Of a DNA stretch of 39,926 bases, positions 31,201-38,642 are shown one piece after another. A program made the position numbers and the translations under genes. How positions within the stretch are numbered: position 1 is the first letter of the stretch; each line of letters starts with the position of its first letter. The notes under the pieces are model-generated. The model saw nothing but the letters and a program-made list of their open reading frames with translations. It did not search any database and had not been told where the DNA came from. This DNA is from an uncultured Myxococcales bacterium (GTDB lineage Bacteria; Myxococcota_A; Polyangia; Polyangiales; Polyangiaceae): NCBI GenBank assembly GCA_937872925.1, contig CALMUT010000242.1, forward strand, positions 1-39,926. The letters are read 5' to 3'.

Positions 31201-32469
31201 GTTAAGGTAGCGCTCACTCACGGCAAGCCCGAGATGCGGGCCTGCGCCTGTCCAGCCGCTGATGGTGTTAGCGGTCAGTTCATCCGGGATGGGGATCCCC
31301 GTCGGCTTGGTCAGTGCCGCAATGGGAACGCATTTGGTGATGGGCGTCGGCTCTGCGCCGCCCATGAGCCCCAGGGTCGCGCCGGGGTTGGCCGGCGTAG
31401 GGTCGAGATCGCCCCAGCTGAATCCGGAGCTGTCGTCGCGCAGCCCTTCGCCGCCGACGGCCATCATGAAATCGAAGCCGCCCTTGGTGCCCGGGGAAAG
31501 GCTGGCCAGGGCCGCGGAGAGATCGATGTTGCCATCCAGGCCCAGGGCCGTTGCCACACACTCGGTATTGGTGTCCTGACAGATGCCGTTGCCGTCAGGG
31601 TTGCAGTAGCGGCAGACGTCGTCCTTGTCGGGAACCGTTCCCGTGGGACAGGTGATGCCGGCCGCCGTGTCGCGCTTGGTGCAGAGTTGGTCTTCGACGG
31701 TGCCCTTGAGGGTGTCCGTGAGGCCCCCCGTCACGGAACCGAGGACGGCACCTTTGGCAAGGTTCAGTACGGCGTCAGAGAGCGCACTGCCACAGAAGCC
31801 AATGGAGTTCTCGATTGTCGTGTTGTCGATGGTCAGGGTCGGGATCTTGACCCGTGAATACCCTTTGCGCCCGCCGTGGTTCGGGTCGTCGTCCACCTCA
31901 ATGGAGACCTCGATGGTGACGGGAATATCGGCGTAGTCGCGCGGGCTGCATTTGCCGCCCTTGGTCAGCACGACGTCACTCTTGATGATGCCAAACTCAA
32001 GGGGCGCTTTTTGAAGCCGAACGGCCACCGTGCCTTTGATCAAGATGTTGTGCGGCGCTTTGGTGGTGATGGCCAACACGGCCTTGCCCAAGTCCGCTTC
32101 GACGATGCACTCCGGAGGATTCGCGTTCGGCTTAGACCCAGCGTTGCAAACCTTGGCAGTGCCAATAGTGATCGGTCCGAGTTTCACTTCTTGGCTCACC
32201 GGCGGCACATCGAAGGTCACCACGCCCGCATTGCCACCCGCCACGCTGCCAAGCAGATTGGGCGCGATGGCACCGAGGTTGTCGGCGAAGAACTTCAGCC
32301 CGCTGTCCGTGATGCGCACGCTCGCTGCATTTTCGATGCGGTTCTCGGCGACGAAGCCGCCTTCGAGGGGCGTCATGCCGCAACCACTGCAGCTCGAACA
32401 ACTGCCCGCGCAGCCCGCGAACACGACCAAGAAAAGTACGAAACAAATGTGCTTGAGCCAACTCGGCAT
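28231..32469 (-). CDS. Composite lipoprotein: MYXO-CTERM-type N-terminal half fused to a second lipoprotein
   Basis: 1412 residues from ATG 32469 (GGGAGAG just upstream). Residues 1-20 are a lipoprotein signal (FAGC, Cys20) followed by a cysteine cluster (Cys24, 27, 30). Residues ~35-690 form a large beta-rich exported region; ~690-830 look like Ig-type modules (RIDKTAPFVELGRRPKDGK). Residues 847-884 match a MYXO-CTERM sorting tail: CNC at 847-849, membrane helix GFPALLALGLGFML, then six Arg (879-884). Normally the protein would end there. Instead the frame continues through a basic stretch into a second lipobox-like signal (VAMMAVAMSYSGC, Cys917) and a ~495-residue domain with repeated AYYDATNRALRYARYDG-like units, probably a beta propeller. 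It may be a true polyprotein or a stop-codon loss. Confidence 0.85.
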   Translation of the reverse strand: MPSWLKHICFVLFLVVFAGCAGSCSSCSGCGMTPLEGGFVAENRIENAASVRITDSGLKFFADNLGAIAPNLLGSVAGGNAGVVTFDVPPVSQEVKLGPITIGTAKVCNAGSKPNANPPECIVEADLGKAVLAITTKAPHNILIKGTVAVRLQKAPLEFGIIKSDVVLTKGGKCSPRDYADIPVTIEVSIEVDDDPNHGGRKGYSRVKIPTLTIDNTTIENSIGFCGSALSDAVLNLAKGAVLGSVTGGLTDTLKGTVEDQLCTKRDTAAGITCPTGTVPDKDDVCRYCNPDGNGICQDTNTECVATALGLDGNIDLSAALASLSPGTKGGFDFMMAVGGEGLRDDSSGFSWGDLDPTPANPGATLGLMGGAEPTPITKCVPIAALTKPTGIPIPDELTANTISGWTGAGPHLGLAVSERYLNYTLGAVYNSGALCLGIGSSTLGSLLTSDTVGLLIPSLKDLARQRQAAPLALVLRPQEPPTAKVGNGTDLETDPLLGITFNKLSIDFYVWSNDRFIRGFTATFDVVAPVNLDVTSEGLAPVIDKVQITNPTITNGALLREDTASAAKALAGIVSSQIGGALGGAISPINLNDQLTSLGLTLDIPPTVQGQGSPGLRRLDKGTDGFLGLFAALGVAPATNTIAEMQLETTAELSEKRIDPKGLSLTTLTAENRPVVVLRVSSPQDTGAAPVEYQYRVNGAFWHPWTFDKTISIATPELSLQAKHYVEVRSRVAGKPRTMDASPARVDFRIDKTAPFVELGRRPKDGKVELFVRDTVSARDAVQVRYALGDGALGEWTRADQIEFVNVGDEKEVRVEAVDEEGNVASIRQPLIRGKEDASLGSGSGCNCTLVGTGTEQSSPVRFGFPALLALGLGFMLRRRRRRTTSAARRQARSLSRARTLSGVAMMAVAMSYSGCSCGDDGENKGGGPVKPDGSCPDAEDCELLEPGLIGAYASAAVAADGTVWVSAYNDFGYGVADSYEETYNFGDLVVGKLEGDKVSWASVDGLPAVDDTLEPGTAGGPPDPFLFDITGYRNGLTEPGDDVGLWTSTAVIGGQPAVAYYDATNRALRYARYDGKAWATHEVQKVAKGDAGRYAKLLSVDDKPVIAYLAIEAGGTDGKAKSSVRVASGKSATPAAAADWSFEDAAVDANTPCNAALCGGDSCILSTGTCSAKIGGCDPKCATGEACVDVGAGAVCEATDDPAAPATYPEASGLYISLKKTSAGLAIAYYDRIHGNLMLVRKDGATWQPPLLVDGQGTGPSGPVDSGDVGLGASLFVDGAGDFHLAYVNGFDETLIYMKVTGGTTPTAPQVVDDGATATGQAVVGDDSSIFVTQSGEVRIAYQDATNGILRWAVGTPGGGALTWTKKDLTVPGFSGGFNQILDVAGSSKVLSFWRSAKPKTIGDVAVISP

Positions 32470-32627
32470 AAGACTCTCCCGGTGCGGCTCCCGGCCGCGC
32501 TCGGCGCCTCAAAGGCGACGCGGGGATCTTAGCGCAGCTTTGCCTTGGTGTTGGCGGCGGCTTTCAGATCTTCAGGTAGGCAGATGTGCGCCAACGTAGG
32601 CTGCGCGCTGCGTCGTGAGCGGGGAAT

Positions 32628-32642
32628 GCCCGACGTCCGGGC
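32628..32642 (-). terminator. Weak hairpin after the 346-residue lipoprotein gene
   Basis: GCCCG and CGGGC pair across a 5-base loop, starting 5 bp beyond the stop at 32647 in the minus direction. The stem is short and no T-tract follows. The 177-bp gap to the 1412-residue gene otherwise shows nothing clear. Confidence 0.25.
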
Positions 32643-32646
32643 TCAG

Positions 32647-33687
32647 TCAGGGGCAGCCGTTGCCGTATTCGCCGCCGATCTTGACGGCGTGAGCCGCGAA
32701 GTCGATCACGACGCGCCAGCTATCCTGGCAGCCGCCCGCGCTATTGGTCGTGGAGCACCAATCGCCTTTGGGCAGCGCGCCGCTGTCTTGAAAGCCCTGA
32801 CTCGTCGCACAGTTCGAGTCGGGCTTGGGACCTTCCCATTTCTTCGGGTCGCCGGTCATGACGACACACAAGGTTTGGCCCAGGGAGAAGACGAACACCT
32901 CGTCCGCCTCTTCGACGGTGATGTAGCCCTCATAGGTGCCCGCCGGATCCCAGGAAAACTCGCTCTCGTTGGCCTGGCACTGCAGGCCAGCGTTGACCCG
33001 CTCGTCGGCGTAGCGCCCGACGCAGTTCTTGTCGGCGGACAGCGTGCCCGTGACTTTCATCTCGTGGAGCGGCATCAGCACCACGCTGTCCAGATCGGCC
33101 TTGTCTTCCAAGTAGATGGGCATCACGAACAGGGGCAAGGTCGCCTCGAATTTTCCGTCCGCACCGACGGCATAGGTGCCGGTGACGGGCTCCACTTTGA
33201 GCCCGGAATTCGGGTCGGTCACCTTGACGAAACAGGAGCCGTCCTTCGCGCTTCCCACAAGCTTCTGCGGCACACCTCCGGAAACCGTCAGCTCCTTCGT
33301 GCTTTCGTCGAGTTGCATGAGCAGGTTGAACTGTCCCGTGCCGAGTTGGTTGCACTCCGGCTCGAAGAGCGCGCTTTTCTGGGTGATGATCGCATCCTGC
33401 ATAAAAGGCGCCGCCAGTGTCGTGGGGCTCTTCACCTGGTGCGAGGCCACTCGCAGTGCCGTCTTGTCAGCGCCAGAATAGTCCGCCCGCGCAAGGCACT
33501 CGTTGCCGGGGCCACTGGGGCCGGCGACGTAGCATGCGTCCGCGGTGGGCTTGCAGGCACTCGTGCCGGCTCCTCCGCCGCTGCCGCCGCTGCCCGGCTT
33601 GCCGCCAGAGTCCGAGTCGCTTGAGCAGGCGATAGCGCTGGAGACGACGAGTGCCGAAAACAATCCGAGTGCTGAAAAGCGGTTCAT
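32647..33687 (-). CDS. Lipoprotein of unknown function
   Basis: 346 residues from ATG 33687, with GGGAGG 4 bp upstream. The lipobox is AIAC (Cys21), followed by a Ser/Asp and Gly-rich linker to ~50. The mature domain has about ten cysteines spread through it (ACKPTADACYVAG; FEPECNQLG; DGSCFVKV; NCVGRYADERVNAGLQCQ; GGCQDSW), pointing to a disulfide-stabilised beta-rich fold; the segment DPAGTYEGYITVEEADEVFVF looks like a beta sandwich. Similar single-domain lipoproteins are abundant in myxobacteria, but I do not recognise a function. The gene follows pfkB-like by 10 bp. Confidence 0.75.
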   Translation of the reverse strand: MNRFSALGLFSALVVSSAIACSSDSDSGGKPGSGGSGGGAGTSACKPTADACYVAGPSGPGNECLARADYSGADKTALRVASHQVKSPTTLAAPFMQDAIITQKSALFEPECNQLGTGQFNLLMQLDESTKELTVSGGVPQKLVGSAKDGSCFVKVTDPNSGLKVEPVTGTYAVGADGKFEATLPLFVMPIYLEDKADLDSVVLMPLHEMKVTGTLSADKNCVGRYADERVNAGLQCQANESEFSWDPAGTYEGYITVEEADEVFVFSLGQTLCVVMTGDPKKWEGPKPDSNCATSQGFQDSGALPKGDWCSTTNSAGGCQDSWRVVIDFAAHAVKIGGEYGNGCP

Positions 33688-33697
33688 CACGCCTCCC

Positions 33698-34624
33698 TCA
33701 GGACCCAAAGTGCACCAATGTGCGCAAGGAGTCGAGGCGCTCGGCCACGTCATCGCGACTGATCTCCGCAATGCGCGAGGTTCCCACGCCTTCTACGCAA
33801 AAGGAAGCGACCGTGGCCGCCATCATCAGTGCGCGCCGCAGCGTGCTCCCGTCGAGTTGTCCTTCTTTGGCCAGGTACCCCATCAGCGCGCCGGCGAACG
33901 TGTCCCCGGCCCCCGTGGGGTCCACTTCGTCCTCTAAGGGATAGGCCGGAGCGAAGAAGATCCCGCTGTCGTCGAATAGCATGGCGCCGTACTCACCGCG
34001 CTTGACCACCAGGCGCTTTGGCCCAAGCGCTTGCACGCGTTTCGCCGCCTTGCGTACGTTGTGCTCTTCGCCGAGTTGCCGCAACTCTTCGTCATTGATG
34101 ACCAGGGTGTCGATGCGCCCAAGCAGTTTTTCGAGCAACGGCCGTTCACCGTCGATCCAGAAGTTCATGGTGTCGGCGGCGACGAACTTCGCGTGCTTCG
34201 CAGAATCGAGAACTTCCAACTGCAGCGCAGGATGGATATTGCCGAGCAACAAGTACTCTGAGCGCTCGAAACCCGCGGGCAGCTTGGGTCGAAAATCCGC
34301 GAAGACGTTGAGTTGCGTGTCCAGGGTCGTGCGCGACGCCAGGTTGTCGGCATAACGGCCCGCCCAGCGGAAGGTCTTGCCTTCTGCACGCTCCACGCCG
34401 CCGATGTCGACGCCTCGCTCTGACAGCGACGCCAGGGCGGCATCCGGGAAGTCCGTACCCACGACGGCGACGATCCGCGAAGGCGAAAACAGGCTGGTGG
34501 CCATGGCCGCGTAGGTAGCGGAACCTCCCAGCACGTCGTCGAACTGGCCCGTGGGCAACTGCAGGTCGTCGAAGGCCATAGACCCGACGATGAGCACTGG
34601 ACCGGCGGCATTTTTGGGATTCAT
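33698..34624 (-). CDS. PfkB-family carbohydrate/nucleoside kinase
   Basis: 308 residues from ATG 34624. PfkB (ribokinase-like) enzymes phosphorylate sugars or nucleosides. The first signature region is VLGGSATYAAMATSLFS (~31-47), with VVGTDFPDA after it; the second is the ATP/anion-hole motif DPTGAGDTFAGALMGYL with the catalytic Asp of GAGD. The N-terminal strand (VLIVGSMAFDDL) is typical. Sequence alone does not separate ribokinase, adenosine kinase or other substrates. Its gene follows the MTA phosphorylase gene after 42 bp, so a role in recycling the ribose or nucleoside products of that pathway is plausible. Confidence 0.88.
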   Translation of the reverse strand: MNPKNAAGPVLIVGSMAFDDLQLPTGQFDDVLGGSATYAAMATSLFSPSRIVAVVGTDFPDAALASLSERGVDIGGVERAEGKTFRWAGRYADNLASRTTLDTQLNVFADFRPKLPAGFERSEYLLLGNIHPALQLEVLDSAKHAKFVAADTMNFWIDGERPLLEKLLGRIDTLVINDEELRQLGEEHNVRKAAKRVQALGPKRLVVKRGEYGAMLFDDSGIFFAPAYPLEDEVDPTGAGDTFAGALMGYLAKEGQLDGSTLRRALMMAATVASFCVEGVGTSRIAEISRDDVAERLDSLRTLVHFGS

Positions 34625-34666
34625 TGCTTAACTTTCGCTTTGGTCAGCTTCGACCGGGGTTGGCGA

Positions 34667-35524
34667 TCACAGATAGCGCTGGATCAAAAATCCGAGGCGC
34701 TGCTTGGCCTCGGCGCTGATCGTCGATTTGTCGGTGATCAGGGCACCCGCAAGGGCGCTGCTGGCAGCGCTCTTGGTTGGGTCGGGAAGGGAGGAGGCGA
34801 GCTTGGCCACGATGTTCTGCGCCAATGCCGCGTTCTTCTTTAGGACTGCGAGGACCGCGTCGACGCTGACCGCTTCTTCGCTCTCGTGCCAGCAATCGTA
34901 GTCCGTGACCAATGCAACGGTGGCGTAGGGCAGTTCAGCTTCCCGGGCCAGCTTCGCTTCGGGCATGGCCGTCATTCCGATCACGCTGGCTCCCCAGCTA
35001 CGGTACAGATGGCTTTCAGCGCGCGTGGAAAACTGCGGACCTTCCATGCACACGTAGGTGCCCCCGTCGTGAACCTTGGCGCCGACGGCTCTCGCAGCGG
35101 CGCTCACGGCGGTGGCCATTTCGCGGCAGACGGGATCGCCGAAGCCGACGTGCGCGATGACGTCGTCATCGAAGAACGTGCTGACGCGGCGCTTGGTCAG
35201 GTCGATGTATTGATCGACAATCACCACGTCTCCAGGCGGAATGGCTTCCTTCAAGCTCCCTACCGCCGACAGGCTGACCACGTGGGTGGCGCCGCTGAGC
35301 TTGAGGGCGGCGATGTTTGCCCGATAGTTGATGCCGTGCGGCGCAACGCGGTGCCCGCGGCCATGCCGTGGCAGAAACAGGAGTTCGGTTTCGCCAAGTC
35401 GGCCACGGACAAGCTCGTCGCTGGGATCCCCGAAAGGCGTTTGTACCCGCTTTGACTCGATCCGCTCGAGGCCGGGCACCTCGTAGATGCCGCTTCCACC
35501 AATGACACCCAATACGAAACTCAT
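34667..35524 (-). CDS. mtnP: S-methyl-5'-thioadenosine phosphorylase
   Basis: 285 residues from ATG 35524, preceded by GGAGGAG 5 bp upstream. MtnP splits 5'-methylthioadenosine with phosphate into adenine and methylthioribose-1-phosphate, clearing a by-product of polyamine and quorum-signal synthesis. The family signatures are in place: GVIGGSGIY near the N-terminus, PRHGRGH (phosphate site) and VAPHGINYRANIAAL, the purine-site MEGPQFSTRAES, and the MTAP-type GMTAMPEAKLAREAELPYA with VTDYDCWH near the active site. MTAP versus general purine nucleoside phosphorylase is judged from MTAMPEAKLAREA and length. The pfkB-like gene downstream is likely cotranscribed. Confidence 0.93.
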   Translation of the reverse strand: MSFVLGVIGGSGIYEVPGLERIESKRVQTPFGDPSDELVRGRLGETELLFLPRHGRGHRVAPHGINYRANIAALKLSGATHVVSLSAVGSLKEAIPPGDVVIVDQYIDLTKRRVSTFFDDDVIAHVGFGDPVCREMATAVSAAARAVGAKVHDGGTYVCMEGPQFSTRAESHLYRSWGASVIGMTAMPEAKLAREAELPYATVALVTDYDCWHESEEAVSVDAVLAVLKKNAALAQNIVAKLASSLPDPTKSAASSALAGALITDKSTISAEAKQRLGFLIQRYL

Positions 35525-35612
35525 ACTCTCTCCTCCGCGCATCCTTCGAGGTCCCTTGCCGCCCCGAGCTCAGCGCCACGGGCCCTAACACCGCCGACAA
35601 CGCGGAATCAAG

Positions 35613-35625
35613 GCGCCTCGGGCGC
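35613..35625 (-). terminator. Candidate terminator of the gmk operon
   Basis: GCGCC/GGCGC form a 5-bp stem with a TCG loop about 15 bp past the gmk stop (35641); on the minus strand it is followed by TTGATT. It lies in the 116-bp gap before mtnP. Confidence 0.35.
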
Positions 35626-35640
35626 TCCCTGCTCCGGCGT

Positions 35641-36261
35641 CTACTGTCCGCGCCCCTGGGTGAGTAGGTTTTCTGCGCGACGGGCCGTGCGCCAGCGCCG
35701 GCACTCCTCGGCACGAAAGATCCCGAGCAGGCGCTGAGTGGCGTCCTCCAAGTCGTCGTTGAGCAACAGATAGTCGAACTGTCCGTAGTGGGCGATTTCC
35801 TGTTTCGCGACGGCAAATCGTCGCTGCACAGTGGCTTCGTCCTCACTCGCGCGGCCGCGTAGCCGTTGCTCCAGCACGTCCATGCTTGGCGGCAAGATGA
35901 ACACACTCACCGCTTCGGGCTGCACACTCTTGATCTGACGCGCACCTTGGTGGTCGACGTCGAATATGAGCCCCCGGGCGTCTTTCGCACTCTCTACTTC
36001 CTTGCGACTAGTGCCGTAGTAGTTGCCGTGCACTTCCGCCCACTCCAAAAACTCGTCCAGCTGCAATAGCCGCAGAAACGTTTCTCTGCTGACGAAGTGG
36101 TACTCGCGCCCGTCCTGTTCGCCATTGCGTGGGGCGCGAGTGGTGTGGCTGATGCTGAAGCGCAGATTGGGAACGCGTTCACGTAGGCGCGTCGTGAGGG
36201 TGGTCTTGCCGGCGCCGCTCGGGGAAGAGATGATGATCAGTAGGGGCGCTTCATTCGACAT
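35641..36261 (-). CDS. gmk: Guanylate kinase
   Basis: 206 residues from ATG 36261, whose first bases overlap the yicC stop by 11 bp. Gmk phosphorylates GMP to GDP with ATP and is essential for GTP and dGTP supply; it is inhibited by (p)ppGpp in many bacteria. The P-loop is SSPSGAGKTTL (~12-22), the GMP-binding segments are SISHTTRAPRNGEQDGREYHFV and FLEWAEVHGNYYGT, and the lid/Asp region is LIFDVDHQGARQI. Length and motifs are complete. yicC-gmk is a widely conserved pair; the usual rpoZ is not adjacent here. Confidence 0.97.
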   Translation of the reverse strand: MSNEAPLLIIISSPSGAGKTTLTTRLRERVPNLRFSISHTTRAPRNGEQDGREYHFVSRETFLRLLQLDEFLEWAEVHGNYYGTSRKEVESAKDARGLIFDVDHQGARQIKSVQPEAVSVFILPPSMDVLEQRLRGRASEDEATVQRRFAVAKQEIAHYGQFDYLLLNDDLEDATQRLLGIFRAEECRRWRTARRAENLLTQGRGQ

Positions 36262-37123
36262 TTTGCACCTGCTCGCGGAGCCGCTCCACTTCGGCCTTCA
36301 GCTCTACCACCGTATGCGCAACGGCAATGTCCTGACACTTGCTTCCTATGGTGTTTACCTCACGCCCGATTTCTTGCAGCAAGAAATCAAGGCGGCGCCC
36401 GACCGCGTCCGCGCTGGCGACAAAACTGTCGAATTGCTCGAAATGACTGTCCAAGCGCACGAGTTCCTCGCTGACGTCGCTCTTGTCAGCGAGCAGGGCA
36501 ACTTCTAGCTCAAGGCGCGTGGGGTCCAGGGCGGCGTGCTGTCCGGAGAGAAGCTTGGCAAGGCGATTCTGTAATCGGCCGCGGTATTCCTGGCTCATTT
36601 CCGGTGCTCGGGCGCGGATGCGATCGATCAGGACTCGCACGCTACTCACACGCTCTCGAAGATCTGTCTCCATGGAGCGACCTTCGGCGCCCCGCATGGC
36701 ATCCAATGCTGCCAGCGCGCTCTTAGTCGCTTCTGACAGCGCCGAGCGCGCCTCTTCGGCGTCAGCCAGGCTTGGGCGCTCCATCAACTCCGGCAGCGCG
36801 GTGAGCCACTCTAGGCCTTGTGGTGGGCTGACGCCGAGTTCTTTAGCAAGCTCGTTCATTTGTGCATGCAGCGCTCGGGCATGGCTCAGCACCATGCGCG
36901 GTTGGGGCGCGACGGAACCTTCCACGCGGACGCTGATGTCGTAGCGTCCCCGGGCGACCTGCTGCCGCACCATCTGCTCCACCCACGTCGCGTGCTCCGC
37001 TAGATCCGAGGAGACCCGTGCGTGCACGTCGAGGTAGCGATGGTTGAGTGAGCGTATCTCCACCACGACAGCGCCGCCGGAGAGGGGTGCGGTACCACGG
37101 CCGAATCCCGTCATGCTTCTCAT
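36251..37123 (-). CDS. yicC: YicC-family endoribonuclease
   Basis: 290 residues from ATG 37123 (MRSMTGFGRG, the canonical YicC N-terminus). YicC proteins are metal-dependent endoribonucleases that act on small RNAs and mRNA. The N-terminal domain has VVVEIRSLNHRYLDVHARV (~20-38) and the C-terminal DUF1732 domain has ELVRLDSHFEQFDSF, then GRRLDFLLQEIGREVNTIGSK (~245-265), followed by VVELKAEVERLREQVQNVE. The start overlaps the epimerase stop as ATGA and the end overlaps gmk by 11 bp, so the three are translationally coupled. Confidence 0.95.
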   Translation of the reverse strand: MRSMTGFGRGTAPLSGGAVVVEIRSLNHRYLDVHARVSSDLAEHATWVEQMVRQQVARGRYDISVRVEGSVAPQPRMVLSHARALHAQMNELAKELGVSPPQGLEWLTALPELMERPSLADAEEARSALSEATKSALAALDAMRGAEGRSMETDLRERVSSVRVLIDRIRARAPEMSQEYRGRLQNRLAKLLSGQHAALDPTRLELEVALLADKSDVSEELVRLDSHFEQFDSFVASADAVGRRLDFLLQEIGREVNTIGSKCQDIAVAHTVVELKAEVERLREQVQNVE

Positions 37124-38079
37124 GCGGACTCCCGCTGTCGGCTCAGCGCGCGGAGAAACTCTGCGGTGCGAGGCAGACCTTGGCGGAGATCGCATTGCGG
37201 AACATAGCCGAGCAATTCCTTGGCCTTTTCGATATTCGCCGAGGAATGCCGTACATCACCGGTGCGCGCGGGCTCATGGCGCACGGGAGTCCCTTTGCCT
37301 AAGTGGGTGGCGATGGCTTCGACGACCTCATTCAACGTCACGCTGGTGCCCGTAGCGATGTTCACAATGTCGCCACGCAACGCCTTTTCGGTGCTCGCCG
37401 CCAGCAGGTTGGCTGCCACGACATTGTCGACAAAGCAGAAGTCTCGGGTGGTGAGGCCATCGCCATAGATGGTGATGAGTTCTCCGGTGAGCGCAGCCCA
37501 GAGAAAGCGGGGGATCGCCGCTGCGTATGCTCCGTCGGGGCGCTGATGGGGACCAAAGATGTTGAAGTAGCGAAAACACAGCGTCTCCAAGCCGTATAGG
37601 GCGGAGAAGACCGCGCAGTATCGTTCCGCCGCGAGTTTGCTGACGGCATAGGGTGACAGGGGCGCGATGGGGGAGCTTTCGCTTTTCGGCAAGCTGGGCT
37701 CGTCGCCGTAGGCGGCGCTGGATGCGGCGAAGATCACCCGACGCACCCCGGCGTGCCGAGCGGCCTCAAGCACCTGCACCGTGCCACCGACGTTCACCGA
37801 ATCTGCCCGCACCGGCTCTTCGATGCTCAGGGGCACTGAGCCCAATGCCGCATGGTGAAACACGACCTCGACGCCTCGCATGGCTTTGGCCATCGCTTCT
37901 GCGTCGCGGATGTCCGCTGTGACGGGCTCGACAGAGCCTCGGTCAAGGGCGTCCAGATTTGACCAATGGCCCGTGGACAGGTCGTCCACCACCACGACGT
38001 GATCACCTTGCCGCGCCAGCGCCGCGGTCAAATTGGAACCGATGAACCCGGCGCCTCCCGTTACGAGGTAGCGCGCCAT
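37120..38079 (-). CDS. NAD-dependent sugar-nucleotide epimerase/dehydratase
   Basis: 319 residues from ATG 38079. Extended SDR of the UDP-glucose 4-epimerase/UDP-glucuronate epimerase kind. It has the Rossmann loop TGGAGFIG (7-14), Asp32/Asp33 in VDDLSTG for NAD+, the catalytic Ser120/121 (FAASSAAYG), Tyr144 and Lys148 in SPYAVSK, and the substrate-end motif RYFNIFGPHQRPDGAYAAAIPRF. Product use (LPS, glycan) cannot be read from context. It is embedded between DUF507 and yicC with 6-bp and ATGA junctions, so it is a regular member of this operon. In contrast to the SDR at 4555, its catalytic residues are intact. Confidence 0.93.
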   Translation of the reverse strand: MARYLVTGGAGFIGSNLTAALARQGDHVVVVDDLSTGHWSNLDALDRGSVEPVTADIRDAEAMAKAMRGVEVVFHHAALGSVPLSIEEPVRADSVNVGGTVQVLEAARHAGVRRVIFAASSAAYGDEPSLPKSESSPIAPLSPYAVSKLAAERYCAVFSALYGLETLCFRYFNIFGPHQRPDGAYAAAIPRFLWAALTGELITIYGDGLTTRDFCFVDNVVAANLLAASTEKALRGDIVNIATGTSVTLNEVVEAIATHLGKGTPVRHEPARTGDVRHSSANIEKAKELLGYVPQCDLRQGLPRTAEFLRALSRQRESA

Positions 38080-38086
38080 GGGTGGC

Positions 38087-38596
38087 TCAAAGGCCCTTGC
38101 GACGTTTGATATCTTCCATCATGCGTCGGTATTCGACTTCCCAGAGTTGGGTGCCTTCTTCGACGTGCTTCAAGCGCCCCCGGACTTCATCGTGCAGGGT
38201 TTCTTCCTGGGCAACCTGCGCTCGCAGGGGTTCGCGCATGCGGCGGCGTAGCTCCCAGTCCTCGGCGAACACTTCCGCGACGTTGTTGGAGTGCATCAAC
38301 ATCTCAAGGAGCTGGTCCAAGATGTAGTCGATGGCTTCATCGCCAATGCGGAGTTTGCGCTGGTCGGCGACCAGCTTCTTCATCTTGAAGAGCTCGGACC
38401 CGGGCAGGTTCCGCGCGGCCATCATGTCCCGGGCTTTTTCCGTTACCTCTTGCTCGTCGCGCAGGTATTGCTGCAACACGGATTCGATGTCCGTGCGAAC
38501 TTCGTTCTTGTCCTCGCACTCCACGGCTTCGTCGGCCGTGATGAGTTCGACCATTTGGTTCGCGATGTGCTTGATCTTGGAGGCGTGCAGCCACAT
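38087..38596 (-). CDS. DUF507-family protein
   Basis: 169 residues from ATG 38596 (ATG 38605 is 3 codons upstream; neither has a good ribosome binding site). It matches DUF507 (PF04368): the first helix MWLHASKIKHIANQMVELI, EDKNEVRTDIESVLQQYLRDEQEVTEKARDM (~33-63), LRIGDEAIDYILDQLLEMLMHSNNVAEVFAEDWELRR (~90-125) and an ending RRMMEDIKRRKGL. The whole chain is helical and acidic; the second half repeats the first in pattern. Function is unknown. It lies between the TIGR04552-like gene and the epimerase gene with a short gap on each side, so it belongs to the same operon. Confidence 0.85.
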   Translation of the reverse strand: MWLHASKIKHIANQMVELITADEAVECEDKNEVRTDIESVLQQYLRDEQEVTEKARDMMAARNLPGSELFKMKKLVADQRKLRIGDEAIDYILDQLLEMLMHSNNVAEVFAEDWELRRRMREPLRAQVAQEETLHDEVRGRLKHVEEGTQLWEVEYRRMMEDIKRRKGL

Positions 38597-38642
38597 GGCG
38601 GCCATTGGTAGCGTTTCACCGCAGATGCCGCAATGGCCCCGT

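Noticed and set aside
30295..31857. 520-codon open frame on the plus strand within the 1412-residue gene
   Set aside because: Composition is that of an antisense shadow (Arg/Gly/His-rich), and the minus frame has a signal peptide, sorting tail and repeats.
38597..38642. CxxC pair (GHCGICGETLP) just before the DUF507 start, suggesting a zinc finger
   Set aside because: No start codon lies between the upstream stop (38643) and this stretch, and it does not belong to the DUF507 domain.
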